DNA of 64,000 nucleotides from an uncultured Brachybacterium sp. (GCF_947500705.1 NZ_CANMSY010000004.1:248001-312000), one strand, 5' to 3'; positions 1 to 8,199 are shown, numbered from the stretch's first letter. Program-made: numbers and translations. Notes: generated by a model not told the origin, from the sequence alone.

Positions 1-2
1 TC

Positions 3-197
3 GACGCCGGCGTGATCCCCCGCGCCCAGCTCGAGGCGACGGTGGTGCCCCAGGCCTCCGAGCTCGACGACTGGGCCCTGATCGACGAGTCCGAGATCGA
101 TCGGCTCGGGCCCTGGGGGGCGGCCCGTGCCCGTCGGGCCCTGGCGGTGCTGCGGGGCGAGCTCGAGGTCGATCTGGTGTCCCACCGCCTCACCTGA
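3..197 (+). CDS. 3' end of an unidentified gene, possibly a NUDIX-type protein
   Basis: An open frame enters from the left edge and ends at a TGA at 195-197, so only about the last 64 codons are present. The visible residues are acidic and arginine-rich, with an S-E-L-D-D-W stretch followed by a short E-I-D-R-L helix. That order resembles the C-terminal end of many NUDIX hydrolases, but the diagnostic NUDIX box would lie outside the window, so this is a guess. Codon positions have the GC bias of a real gene. About 197 bases without a gene follow before the MFS transporter. Confidence 0.4.
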   Translation, partial: DAGVIPRAQLEATVVPQASELDDWALIDESEIDRLGPWGAARARRALAVLRGELEVDLVSHRLT

Positions 198-394
198 CGC
201 TCGCGCCGCCCGTCCGAACTGTGGGCACGGACGAAACGCAACACATCTGAGACCTCGGGCTTTTTCTCACAGTGACCAGGAGTGTCGTACGGATCCCTCC
301 TGCCCGTCGACCCCGAGTGTGATCCAGACCTCATGACATGGGCGACATCTGGTGCATGCTGTGGCCACCCCATCCCCCGTCGTCGGAGCTGAGA

Positions 395-1870
395 ATGAGC
401 AACTCGACCACCTCCTCGCCGCTGTCGGCCCCCTCGGCCGACCGCCGTCTGACCAGGTCACAGCGCCTGGACCGCCTCCCCTTCACCCGCAAGCACGGCC
501 GTCTGCTGGGCGCCTCCGGGATCGGCTGGGCCCTGGACGCGATGGACGTCGGCCTGATCTCCTTCGTGATCGCCGCACTCAGCGTGCACTGGGAGCTGAG
601 CAAGGCCGATGGCTCCCTGATCGCCTCCGCCGGGTTCGCCGGGATGGCGATCGGGGCGAGCGTGGGCGGGCTGCTGGCCGACCGGATCGGCCGCCGCTCC
701 GTGTTCGCCCTGACCCTGCTGGTCTACGGCCTCGCCACCGGCGCCTCGGCGCTCGCGATGGGCGTGGGCGCCCTGATCGTGCTGCGCTTCATCGTGGGCC
801 TCGGCCTCGGCGCCGAGCTGCCCGTCGCCTCGACCCTGATGAGCGAGTTCGCGCCGGCCCGGATCCGTGGCCGCGTGATCGTCTGGCTCGAGGCGTTCTG
901 GGCGCTGGGCTGGATCCTCGCCGCCGTGATCGGCACCTTCGTGGCCGCCTCGGGGCCGACGGGCTGGCGCTGGGCGCTCGCGATCGGGCTCGTGCCCGCG
1001 GCCTACTCGCTGGTGGTACGGCTGGGCATGCCCGAGTCCGTACGCTTCCTGGAGCAGAAGGGCCGCCACCAGGAGGCCGAGCAGGTGGTGCGCAGCTTCG
1101 AGAGCGCCGCCGGGATCGATGCCCCCGTGGACGACGCCAGCGGGGCCGACACCAGCGGGGCCGACGCGGTGGCCAGGGCCGACGGGGTGGGCGCTTCGCA
1201 CGGTGCCGCCGACGCTGCTGTCGAGGCCCGGGTCGCTGCCGACGAGGTGGGCGCCATCCCGGTGGCAGATACGGTCGACCCGAAGGCAGGCATCTGGTCG
1301 AAGCCGCTGCGTGCCCGCACCGCCGGTCTGTGGGCGGTGTGGTTCTGCATCAACCTGGCCTACTACGGGGCCTTCATCTGGATCCCGACACTGCTGGTGG
1401 ACCGCGGTTTCACCCTGACGCAGTCGTTCACCTTCACCCTCATCATCACGCTCGCCCAGATCCCCGGCTATGCGGTGGCGGCCTGGCTGATCGAGGTGCT
1501 CGGCCGGCGCTGGACCCTGACGATCTTCCTCTCCGGCTCTGCTCTCGCCGCGATCGGATACGGACTCGCGGACACCGAGTGGACCATCATCGCCGCAGGC
1601 TGTGCGCTGAGCTTCTTCAACCTCGGGGCGTGGGGCGCGCTGTACGCGATCGGGCCGGAGCTGTATCCCACCCGGGTGCGGGGCACCGGCACCGGCGCCG
1701 CCGCGGCCTTCGGACGCATCGCCTCGATGCTGGCCCCGTTCCTCGTGCCCGTGCTGCTGGTGACCGGCGGGCAGGTGCTCGTCTTCGTCGCCTTCTCGAT
1801 CGCCTTCGCCCTCGCCGCGGCGGCTGCGTTCACGCTCCCCGAGCAGCGCGGGAAGGCCCTCGCGGAGTAG
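395..1870 (+). CDS. MFS transporter, NiaP/SV2-like metabolite:H+ symporter
   Basis: A 491-residue major facilitator protein in the inner membrane with two six-helix halves. The loop between helices 2 and 3 has the MFS signature G-x-L-A-D-R-I-G-R-R. A P-E-S-x-R-F motif ends the first half, and the second half carries E-L-Y-P-T-R-V-R-G-T-G, both typical of the sugar porter/SV2/NiaP branch that carries sugars, aromatic acids or nicotinate. The central cytoplasmic loop holds an unusual Ala/Asp-rich low-complexity insert (about residues 245-290). The ATG at 395 is preferred over one at 338 because GGAG lies about seven bases upstream of it. It is convergent with the rpiB-like gene across a strong dyad. 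Substrate unknown. Confidence 0.8.
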   Translation: MSNSTTSSPLSAPSADRRLTRSQRLDRLPFTRKHGRLLGASGIGWALDAMDVGLISFVIAALSVHWELSKADGSLIASAGFAGMAIGASVGGLLADRIGRRSVFALTLLVYGLATGASALAMGVGALIVLRFIVGLGLGAELPVASTLMSEFAPARIRGRVIVWLEAFWALGWILAAVIGTFVAASGPTGWRWALAIGLVPAAYSLVVRLGMPESVRFLEQKGRHQEAEQVVRSFESAAGIDAPVDDASGADTSGADAVARADGVGASHGAADAAVEARVAADEVGAIPVADTVDPKAGIWSKPLRARTAGLWAVWFCINLAYYGAFIWIPTLLVDRGFTLTQSFTFTLIITLAQIPGYAVAAWLIEVLGRRWTLTIFLSGSALAAIGYGLADTEWTIIAAGCALSFFNLGAWGALYAIGPELYPTRVRGTGTGAAAAFGRIASMLAPFLVPVLLVTGGQVLVFVAFSIAFALAAAAAFTLPEQRGKALAE

Positions 1871-1904
1871 CCGCTCCGCTCCGGACTCGACCATTCCCGG
1901 GTCC

Positions 1905-1956
1905 ACCGTTGCGCAGTGGGCGCTCTGAACGTTCAGAACGCCCACTGCGCAACGGT
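1905..1956. terminator. 52-nt near-perfect dyad between convergent genes
   Basis: The two 18-base outer arms (starting ACCGTTGCGC and ending GCGCAACGGT) are exact reverse complements. After one mismatched pair, an inner palindrome TCTGAACGTTCAGA forms the centre. It sits in the 120-base gap between the MFS gene (+) and the rpiB-like gene (-) and would form the same long hairpin in both transcripts. There is no U-tract, as is common for actinobacterial terminators. The role as bidirectional terminator is inferred from position. Confidence 0.7.
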
Positions 1957-1990
1957 CGAGGGAGAACGCCCGACCGGGGAGCCCCGACCG

Positions 1991-2461
1991 TCAGGCCTGG
2001 TCGAGCGAGCCGTCGTAGGCGCAGATCGCGTCGACCTTCGCGGCGGAGGACGAGCTGGGGTCGAACTCGAGGTCCAGCCACACCTTGACCAGCTCCTGCG
2101 CCAGCTCCAGGCCGATCACGCGCTCACCCATGCAGAGCACCTGCGCGTTGTTGGAGAGCACGGAGCGCTGCACCGAGTAGAGATCGTGCGCGGTCACGGC
2201 GCGGATGCCGGGGACCTTGTTGGCGGCGATCGCGACGCCGAGGCCGGTGCCGCAGATCAGCAGCGCCCGGTCGGCCTCGCCGGCGGCGATCTTCTCCGCC
2301 GCCTCGACCGCGACGTTCGGGTAGAACGTGCCGTCCTCGCGACCGGTCACGCCGACGTCGATGACTGCGTCGACGCGGGGGTCGTTCTCCAGCAGCTCCT
2401 TCAGCGCGCTCTTGTGGCCGTAGCCGGCGTTGTCCGATCCGGTGATGATCTTCCAGCCCAT
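1991..2461 (-). CDS. RpiB/LacAB-family sugar-phosphate isomerase (DerI-like candidate)
   Basis: A 156-residue RpiB-fold isomerase; family members interconvert aldose and ketose phosphates. Visible features are Asp10 in the G-S-D-N-A-G-Y start of the fold, the catalytic-base Cys70 in I-C-G-T-G-L-G, and the late S-N-N-A-Q-V-L-C-M-G segment. It is the last gene of the polyol operon. In mycobacterial tetritol pathways an RpiB homologue (DerI) converts D-erythrulose 4-phosphate to D-erythrose 4-phosphate. The neighbouring DhaK-type kinase and two polyol dehydrogenases make that role more likely than housekeeping ribose-5-phosphate isomerisation. The substrate is inferred. Confidence 0.82.
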   Translation of the reverse strand: MGWKIITGSDNAGYGHKSALKELLENDPRVDAVIDVGVTGREDGTFYPNVAVEAAEKIAAGEADRALLICGTGLGVAIAANKVPGIRAVTAHDLYSVQRSVLSNNAQVLCMGERVIGLELAQELVKVWLDLEFDPSSSSAAKVDAICAYDGSLDQA

Positions 2462-2528
2462 GTCTGTGCTCCTTCGTGTCGTGGTCTCGGGGCGGGGGCC
2501 TCGAGATCCGCAGTCTCGTGCGATGGGT

Positions 2529-2590
2529 GCCGGGCCCCGCCCCTGGAACAACGCGCCACCTCGGGAGCGTGTTCCGTGGGCGGGGCCGGC
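2529..2590. terminator. GC-rich imperfect hairpin between dhaKL-like and rpiB-like genes
   Basis: Arms GCCGGGCCCCGCCC and GGGCGGGGCCGGC extend inward through GGAACA-A-CGC and GCG-TGTTCC with small bulges. It lies in the 142-base gap inside the polyol operon. It could attenuate expression of the last gene or stabilise the upstream message; no U-tract follows. Confidence 0.45.
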
Positions 2591-2603
2591 GGTGGCCGGT
2601 GCC

Positions 2604-4340
2604 TCAGGCGGAGAGCTTCTCGCCCAGCAGCGTGACGATCCGCGAGAAGGAGATCGCGCCGGGGTCGGGGGTGCCCACGGATTTGTCGCCGTGGTTCCGG
2701 GCGCGGCCCTTGCTCGCGGAGATGTCGGCGGTGGACTCGGCGGCCTCGACCGCACGGGCGGCCGCCGTCGTGATCGCTCGCGCCGCGGAGTCGGCCGGCT
2801 CGGAGGCGGCCTCGTCGCGGGCGGCCTGGGCGAGGGCGAGCGCCTCGCGGAAGGGCACCGCGGCGTCGACCATGGTCTTGTCGCCGGGGGTCGCGCCGCC
2901 CAGACGCTCGACGGCCTCGACCGCCTGCACCAGTCCGGTGAGCAGCTGGTCACCGCTCACCGCGGCGTCATCGCTGAAAGCGCTGCCGAGGCTGGTGAGC
3001 GCCGCGCCCCAGAGGGCGCCGGAGGTGCCGCCGGCTTCGGCGGACCAGGCGGCACCGGCCTGGACCAGCACGGTGCGCGCCCCGCAGCCACCCTCGACGG
3101 TGCGGCGGGCAGCGTTCTGGGCGGCGCGGATGCCGAGCACCATGCCCTGGCCGTGGTCGCCGTCGCCCGCGATCGCGTCGAGCCGGCCGAGCTCCGGCTC
3201 GAGCTCCGTCAGCAGCGCCTCGACGTCGCCGAGGATGCCGGCGATGCGCTGCGCGGAAGCTCGGGACTCCTCGGACGCGGCGGGGATCGGATCCTCGCCG
3301 GGTCCGTAGATCTCGCCGCGCTCCCCGCCGAGGTCACCGCCCACGGTGCCGCCGCGCCGGAAGGCCGGCGACTCGACGGGGGCCAGCCAGAGCTGCTCGA
3401 GCTCCTCGTCCAGGCGCACCACCGTCAGCGACAGGCCCGCCATGTCCAGGCTGGTCACATGCTCGCCGACCTCGGGCCGCACGATCGTCAGGCCCGCCTC
3501 GGTGAGCAGCTGCGAGGCATGCTTCCACACCACGAACATCTCTTCGTACTTCACGGTGCCGAGGCCGTTGAGGACCACTGCGACCCGGTCCGAGGCGAGC
3601 TCCGGGGTCTCGGCGAGGACGCCGTCGACCAGGATCTTCGCGAGCTCCTTCGCCGAGGGCAGCGGCCGCTCGTCGATGCCGGGCTCACCGTGGATGCCCA
3701 GGCCGATGGCCATCGTCCCCTCGGGGACGTGGAACAGGGCGTCCTCCGCACCGGGCAGGGTGCAGCCGTCGAAGGCGACGCCGAGGGTGCGGGTGGCGTC
3801 GTTGGCCTTCCAGGCCAGTCGCTCGGCGTCGGCGAGGTCGGCGCCGGCCTGGATCGCGGCGCCGGCGATCTTGAACACGGGCAGATCGCCGGCGATGCCG
3901 CGGCGGTCCCGGTGGTTGCCCTTCTCGCCCGAGGCCACGTCGTCGCTGACGGCGATGATGCGCACGTCGATGCCCTCGGCGCGGAGCTTCTCGGCGGCGA
4001 CCCCGAAGTGGAGGACGTCCCCGGCGTAGTGGCCGAAGCCGAGGATCACGCCGCCGCCGTTCTCTGCGTTCCTGGCCACCGCGTAGACCTGGTCGGCGGA
4101 CGGCGAGGAGAAGATGTTCCCGCAGGGCGCACCGTGGGCGAAGCCGGGACCCACCCAGCCGGCGAAGGCCGGGTAGTGGCCGGAGCCGCCCCCGACGACA
4201 AGGGCAGGCTGGCCGGCAGGGGTGGCCTGCTTGCGCACCACCCCTCCGTGCACGCGCAGCAGCTCCTCAGGGTGTGCCGCCACCAGGCCTTCGACGGCGT
4301 CGGCGGGGAAGGTCTTGGGATCGTCGAACAGGTAGGTCAC
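2604..4340 (-). CDS. Fused DhaK-DhaL dihydroxyacetone kinase-family protein (erythrulose kinase candidate)
   Basis: A 578-residue ATP-dependent ketose kinase with both domains in one chain. The N-terminal DhaK domain shows G-G-G-S-G-H-Y-P at about 50-57 and His217 in G-L-G-I-H-G-E, the residue expected to bind the ketone covalently. The C-terminal DhaL nucleotide domain has G-D-G-D-H-G-Q-G-M at 392-400 and a late acidic G-A-R-N-H-G-D-K-S segment. The start is a GTG preceded by GAGAAGAG. Sitting between an SDR polyol dehydrogenase and an RpiB isomerase, it matches the DerK/LerK kinases of mycobacterial threitol/erythritol pathways better than a general glycerone kinase. Which erythrulose enantiomer it uses cannot be read from sequence. 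Confidence 0.85.
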   Translation of the reverse strand: MTYLFDDPKTFPADAVEGLVAAHPEELLRVHGGVVRKQATPAGQPALVVGGGSGHYPAFAGWVGPGFAHGAPCGNIFSSPSADQVYAVARNAENGGGVILGFGHYAGDVLHFGVAAEKLRAEGIDVRIIAVSDDVASGEKGNHRDRRGIAGDLPVFKIAGAAIQAGADLADAERLAWKANDATRTLGVAFDGCTLPGAEDALFHVPEGTMAIGLGIHGEPGIDERPLPSAKELAKILVDGVLAETPELASDRVAVVLNGLGTVKYEEMFVVWKHASQLLTEAGLTIVRPEVGEHVTSLDMAGLSLTVVRLDEELEQLWLAPVESPAFRRGGTVGGDLGGERGEIYGPGEDPIPAASEESRASAQRIAGILGDVEALLTELEPELGRLDAIAGDGDHGQGMVLGIRAAQNAARRTVEGGCGARTVLVQAGAAWSAEAGGTSGALWGAALTSLGSAFSDDAAVSGDQLLTGLVQAVEAVERLGGATPGDKTMVDAAVPFREALALAQAARDEAASEPADSAARAITTAAARAVEAAESTADISASKGRARNHGDKSVGTPDPGAISFSRIVTLLGEKLSA

Positions 4341-4393
4341 GGTGTTCTCTTCTCTGGCGGTCGGCTACTGGGCGGTCAGCGGCGGGCGGGCGG

Positions 4394-5179
4394 TCAGGCG
4401 GCCGTGTAGCCGCCGTCGATGGACAGGATGGACCCGGTCACGAAGCTGCTGGCGTCGGCGGCGAGGTACACCGCAGCGCCGGCGAGCTCCTCGGGCTCTC
4501 CCGGGCGGCCCATCGGGGTCATCAGGTTCCACTGGTCGATCTGGGCGCCGCCTTCTTCGTAGAAGCCGCGGGTCAGCTCGGTGCGCATGTAGCCGGGGGC
4601 GATGGCGTTGACGCGCACGCCTCGGCCCGCCCACTCCAGCGCGGCACTGCGGGTGAGGTTGTGGACGGCGGCCTTGGAAGCATTGTAGGAGGCCTGCGTC
4701 TGCGGGACGTTGGCGATGATGCCGCTCATGGAGCCGGTGTTGATGATGCTGCCGCGGCCGCGCTCGAGCATGCGGCGACCCACGGCGGAGAGCACGTGGT
4801 AGACGCCGTCGAGGTTCAGGCTCATCACCGCACGCCACTTCTCGGCGTCGCCGTCCTCGAGCGGGTGGTGGATGGTGCGGCCGGCGTTGTTCAGCAGGAT
4901 CTCGATCCCGCCGGTCTCCGCGTCGACCTCGCCGACGACCTGCTCGACCATCTCCTGGTCGGTGACATCGAGGTGGCGGTAGGAGACGGTCACGCCGGTG
5001 TCGGCGGCGAGCTGCTCTGCGGCCTGCTGGCCGTTCTCGTCGTCGATATCGGCGAGCACGATGGGGGCACCGTGCTCGGCCAGCGCCCGGGCCATCGCCA
5101 GGCCCAGGCCCTTGGCACCGCCGGTGACCAGAGCGGTGCGACCGGTGAGGTCGAAGAGGGGCGAGATGCTGCGAGTCAT
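4394..5179 (-). CDS. SDR-family polyol dehydrogenase (DthD-like candidate)
   Basis: A 261-residue classical short-chain dehydrogenase/reductase, cytoplasmic and NAD(P)-dependent. The cofactor motif T-G-G-A-K-G-L-G spans 19-26, N-N-A-G is near 97-100, the catalytic Ser is at about 150-152, and Tyr165-x3-Lys169 completes the active site. An aspartate after the second strand (A-D-I-D) favours NAD over NADP. The ATG at 5179 has GGA about eight bases upstream. It lies 53 bases before the DhaKL gene. In known tetritol pathways an SDR (DthD) oxidises D-threitol to D-erythrulose, which fits this operon. Xylitol or another polyol is possible. Confidence 0.82.
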   Translation of the reverse strand: MTRSISPLFDLTGRTALVTGGAKGLGLAMARALAEHGAPIVLADIDDENGQQAAEQLAADTGVTVSYRHLDVTDQEMVEQVVGEVDAETGGIEILLNNAGRTIHHPLEDGDAEKWRAVMSLNLDGVYHVLSAVGRRMLERGRGSIINTGSMSGIIANVPQTQASYNASKAAVHNLTRSAALEWAGRGVRVNAIAPGYMRTELTRGFYEEGGAQIDQWNLMTPMGRPGEPEELAGAAVYLAADASSFVTGSILSIDGGYTAA

Positions 5180-5247
5180 GTCAGATTCCTTCGGGAGCTC
5201 GATGCGGGGTGAGGTGGAGCTGGGACGGGGGCGCGGGGCCGGTCCCC

Positions 5248-5285
5248 GCACCCCGGGGCCGAGGTGAAGGCCGGGCCCCGGGTGC
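5248..5285. terminator. Intergenic hairpin between polyol permease and SDR gene
   Basis: Arms GCACCCCGGGGCC and GGCCGGGCCCCGGGTGC can pair across a short GAGGTGAA loop. It lies a few bases after the permease stop and about 70 bases before the SDR start, inside the operon. It may mark the 3' end of a shorter transcript or act as an RNA stabiliser. Confidence 0.4.
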
Positions 5286-5291
5286 TGAGGC

Positions 5292-6641
5292 TCAGGCCTC
5301 GGCGGCGATGTCCTTCTTGCCGACGCGGGGCTGATCGACCTTCAGCGCGAAGGTCATGAGGAAGGCGAGGACGTAGAGGGCGATGAACGCCCAGACCACG
5401 CCGACGTTCCCGCCCCAGGGCCGCACCACGGCGACCACGGCGGAGCCGAGGAAGGTCGCGCCGCCGGCAGCGGTGGTGTACATCGCCATCGCGGCACCCT
5501 TGTGGTCCGGTGCCAGTGCGGGCATGATCGCGCCGAGCGGCACGAACCCGGCCAGCAGGATGCCGAAGACGGTGCCCGCGATGACGGAGACCACGAAGCC
5601 CCAGTCGGAGCCGGCCGGGACCCAGTGCGGCACGTACCACCACAGCAGCAGGCCGATCGCGGAGCCGACGATCCCGAACCAGCGCACCGTGGTGGTCCAG
5701 CCGATCTTGTCGCCGAGGGCGCCGAAGGCCGCGTTGAACAGGATGTTGCCGGCGAAGACGATCGAGGTCATCAGCAGCCAGCGGGACTGTCCCCAGCCGA
5801 GGGTCTCGGCGATCACGGTGGGCAGGATGATGAACATGCCGAACTGCGGGGCGGTGTTGATCAGGCGGGTCAGGAAGCCCATCATCACGCGCTTGTTCTT
5901 CAGCGAAAGCACCACGCCCGAGAGGATCACCTGGCGGCTGCTCTCGCCGGCCGGGGCGAGGCGGCGGTCGCCGTGCTCCTCACGCACCCCGAGGTAGGCG
6001 ATCAGGAAGCCGGCGATCACGATCGCGGTCGAGGCGACCATGGCCCAGCGCTCACCGAGCAGCCCGCCGCCGAAGGCGGGGATCATGCCGATCGCGACCA
6101 GGGAGCCGATGGTGGGCATGCCACCGGTGAACATGACGTAGAACCAGCCGACGGCGGCACCGGCGCGCTCCTTCGGGGAGACCGCGTTGACCCACACCAG
6201 GAAGGCGAAGGCGAACAGCGGGAAGCCGAAGCCGCGGACCATGTAGGTCAGGAAGATCAGCGGCACCGACTCGGTCGAGAGGGCGCCGACGAAGGCCGCC
6301 TGGAACACCACCCACACGATGACGCCCAGCAGCATCACCTTGCGCGGGCCCCAGAGGTCCGAGAGGGCGCCGGCGAGGTAGGAGCCGATCAGGGTGGCCA
6401 GGGCGTAGAGGGTGATGACCGTGGCGGCGAGGTTGATCATGTCGTCGCCACCGCCGAACACGTTGGCCATGTGCGGGGAGACGAAGTTGGTCTCCACGCC
6501 GTTGCCGGTCATGAAGACGAGCACGCCGAGGAAGCCCCAGCGCAGGACGTGCGGGATGCCGAGGCGGTCCAGGAAGGTCTCCTGGGCGGTGCCGGGGGCG
6601 GGGACGGCCGGGCTGGCCGTGGAGGCGGATGCGGAACTCAT
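5292..6641 (-). CDS. MFS polyol permease (RbtT/DalT/CsbX-type)
   Basis: A 449-residue inner-membrane facilitator of about 12 helices. The polyol-permease branch is suggested by the early G-N-G-V-E segment, the charged S-D-L-W-G-P-R-K loop after helix 3, and the R-G-F-G-F-P-L-F helix, all of which recall ribitol/arabitol/CsbX carriers. AGGAG lies about seven bases before the ATG. It sits between the zinc dehydrogenase and the SDR dehydrogenase, so it most likely imports the tetritol or other polyol that the operon degrades. The C-terminus is short and basic. Substrate is inferred from context. Confidence 0.82.
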   Translation of the reverse strand: MSSASASTASPAVPAPGTAQETFLDRLGIPHVLRWGFLGVLVFMTGNGVETNFVSPHMANVFGGGDDMINLAATVITLYALATLIGSYLAGALSDLWGPRKVMLLGVIVWVVFQAAFVGALSTESVPLIFLTYMVRGFGFPLFAFAFLVWVNAVSPKERAGAAVGWFYVMFTGGMPTIGSLVAIGMIPAFGGGLLGERWAMVASTAIVIAGFLIAYLGVREEHGDRRLAPAGESSRQVILSGVVLSLKNKRVMMGFLTRLINTAPQFGMFIILPTVIAETLGWGQSRWLLMTSIVFAGNILFNAAFGALGDKIGWTTTVRWFGIVGSAIGLLLWWYVPHWVPAGSDWGFVVSVIAGTVFGILLAGFVPLGAIMPALAPDHKGAAMAMYTTAAGGATFLGSAVVAVVRPWGGNVGVVWAFIALYVLAFLMTFALKVDQPRVGKKDIAAEA

Positions 6642-6673
6642 GCGGGCACTCCTGTGTGCTGAGGTGAGGGCGG

Positions 6674-6715
6674 CACGTGACGGCCGACGGCGCGGTCGGC
6701 GTCGGCCGTCACGTG
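6674..6715. terminator. Perfect 16-bp hairpin between eltD and the polyol permease
   Basis: CACGTGACGGCCGACG and its exact reverse complement flank a 10-base loop. The hairpin lies 72 bases after the eltD stop and 32 bases before the permease start, so it could terminate a monocistronic eltD message or form a segmental stability element. Confidence 0.55.
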
Positions 6716-6750
6716 GGACGCGATCTCGGGACGGAGCAGAGTCCGGGCGA

Positions 6751-6801
6751 GATCAGAGGCCAGGGAGGATCAGAGGCCGAGGAGGGTCAGAGGCCGGGGA
6801 G
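6751..6801. repeat. 17-bp tandem repeat, three copies, overlapping the eltD stop
   Basis: Three consecutive 17-base units beginning GATCAGAGGCC (6751, 6768) or GGTCAGAGGCC (6785) run into the end of eltD. The third copy encodes the dehydrogenase C-terminus (L-P-G-L-stop). The other two copies are downstream duplicates of the same codons in the 3' UTR, which looks like slippage duplication of the gene end. Confidence 0.75.
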
Positions 6802-7875
6802 GATCGAGACCTTCACGGAGGCGCCGGCGGAGTCGGCGACCGAGTCGAGAGCCTGCTGGAAGTCCGCGAGCGCGAACTGGTGGGTGCAGATCTCGTCGAG
6901 CGGGAGGTCGCCCTTCTCGATGATCTTGATGGCCGCAGGCCAGGTGTGAGGGCCCAGGTGCGCGCCGCGCACGTCGAGCTCCTTGTCGTCGGAGATGATC
7001 GACCAGTCCACGGAGACCGGCTCCTTGAACACGGAGTACTCGACGAAGGTGCCGAGCTTGCGCAGCAGGTTCAGGCCCTGCGGGACGGCGCTGGGATGGC
7101 CTGTGCATTCGATGTAGACATCGGCGCCGTAGCCGCCGGTGAGGGCGCGGATCTCCGCGTCGAGGTCCACCTTCGACGGGTTCAGGGTGAGGTCGGCGCC
7201 GCACTTCTTGGCGAGCTCGAGCTTGTCGTCGTCGAAGTCGAGGGCGATCACGAGCTTGGGGTTCTTGTGAGCAGCGCCGATGATCGCGCCGAGGCCGATC
7301 GGGCCGGCGCCGGCGATGACCACGACGTCGTCGAACTGCAGCTCAGCACGCTCCACGGCGTGCATCGAGCAGGACAGCGGCTCGGCGTAGGCGGCGTGCT
7401 GGGGGGCGATCTCCTTGGAGATCGTGTGGACGCGGGCCAGCGGGGGCACGATCATGAACTCGGCCATGCCGCCGTTGAAGCTCTTGAAGCCGAACATGTC
7501 GTGCGGATCGCACATCCAGTACCAGCCGCGCTGGCAGTACATGCACTCGCCGCAGGGGACGATCTGCTCGACCACGATGCGATCCCCGAGGGCTGCGCCG
7601 TGCTTGGCCAGGGCCTCCTCGGAGCCGGAGACGATCTCGCCGGTGATCTCGTGGCCGGGGATGATGCCGGGCTGGACCCAGCGCTCGCGGTTCTCATCGC
7701 CCCAGAACTTGGCGGCGCCGGCGTAGGCCTTGAGGTCGCTCGCGCAGACCCCGACGGCCTCCACCCGGATCAGCAGCTCGTCTGCGGACGGGGTGGGCAC
7801 TGCGCGTTCCTCGAGGCGGTAGTCCTCGGGCGCATGCATGACGACTGCCTGCATGGTCTTCGGGATCTCGGTCAT
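6787..7875 (-). CDS. eltD: Zinc-dependent erythritol/L-threitol dehydrogenase
   Basis: A 362-residue medium-chain zinc dehydrogenase. Catalytic zinc ligands are Cys44 (G-V-C-A-S-D), His75 and Glu76 (P-G-H-E). The structural zinc is bound by Cys108, 111, 114 and 122 (C-x2-C-x2-C-x7-C). The NAD fold shows G-A-G-P-I-G. The start, with I-P-K-T-M-Q-A-V-V, and internal stretches such as S-I-I-S-D-D-K-E-L-D-V closely match my recollection of EltD of Mycobacterium smegmatis, which oxidises erythritol and L-threitol with NAD. AAGGAGAT precedes the ATG. It is the first gene of the operon, about 113 bases behind a promoter-operator. Recognition is from memory, so substrate needs confirmation. Confidence 0.8.
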   Translation of the reverse strand: MTEIPKTMQAVVMHAPEDYRLEERAVPTPSADELLIRVEAVGVCASDLKAYAGAAKFWGDENRERWVQPGIIPGHEITGEIVSGSEEALAKHGAALGDRIVVEQIVPCGECMYCQRGWYWMCDPHDMFGFKSFNGGMAEFMIVPPLARVHTISKEIAPQHAAYAEPLSCSMHAVERAELQFDDVVVIAGAGPIGLGAIIGAAHKNPKLVIALDFDDDKLELAKKCGADLTLNPSKVDLDAEIRALTGGYGADVYIECTGHPSAVPQGLNLLRKLGTFVEYSVFKEPVSVDWSIISDDKELDVRGAHLGPHTWPAAIKIIEKGDLPLDEICTHQFALADFQQALDSVADSAGASVKVSILPGL

Positions 7876-7994
7876 CTCGGCACATCTCCTTCGATACGTT
7901 CCGGGCCGGCCCCGGCTGAGCGGGTCGGCGCGAGGCCGACCTCGGGGCCGAGGGTGCGTCATCAATGACACCACGGGGCGCCCGTCCGAGAACC

Positions 7995-8023
7995 ACTCTA
8001 AGCGCCCTCGGAACAATCGTCAA
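7995..8023 (-). promoter_or_regulatory. Promoter of the eltD polyol operon
   Basis: On the minus strand TTGACG (8023-8018) and TAGAGT (8000-7995) are separated by exactly 17 bases, a good sigma-70-type match. The predicted start is near 7988, giving a leader of about 113 bases before eltD. The -35 box and spacer lie inside a GGAACA/TGTTCC dyad, which suggests direct repression. Confidence 0.7.
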
Positions 8024-8036
8024 GAACAAATGTTCC
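8010..8036. promoter_or_regulatory. Candidate SorC-regulator operator, copy 1 (eltD promoter)
   Basis: A 27-base element with arms GGAACA and TGTTCC covers the -35 region of the eltD promoter. A same-length related element (GGAACAAT at one end, TTTGTCCC at the other) lies upstream of the SorC gene at 9264-9290, matching at the outer bases and several inner ones. Binding by the neighbouring SorC protein is inferred. Confidence 0.55.
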
Positions 8037-8199
8037 AGGGCCGCGCGCACGAGGGTTCTCGGCCCTGGAATCTCGCATCACCCCAGATCAATGAGCACTC
8101 GAGCGGGAGCGCGTGAACCACGTCTCATCCCGCGACGGCGAGCGGAGAGCGCCCCACCCGTCGTCCCGCAGCAAGCCGCCGCAGCCCACAACCCTGCAG

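Noticed and set aside
198-394. A structured RNA or riboswitch before the first MFS gene
   Set aside because: No paired elements or conserved boxes could be found beyond a short T-run; nothing supports a riboswitch.
352-2088. Alternative 578-codon frame over the first MFS gene
   Set aside because: It lacks membrane segments and is Arg/Pro-rich; the frame starting at 395 has a ribosome site and MFS motifs.
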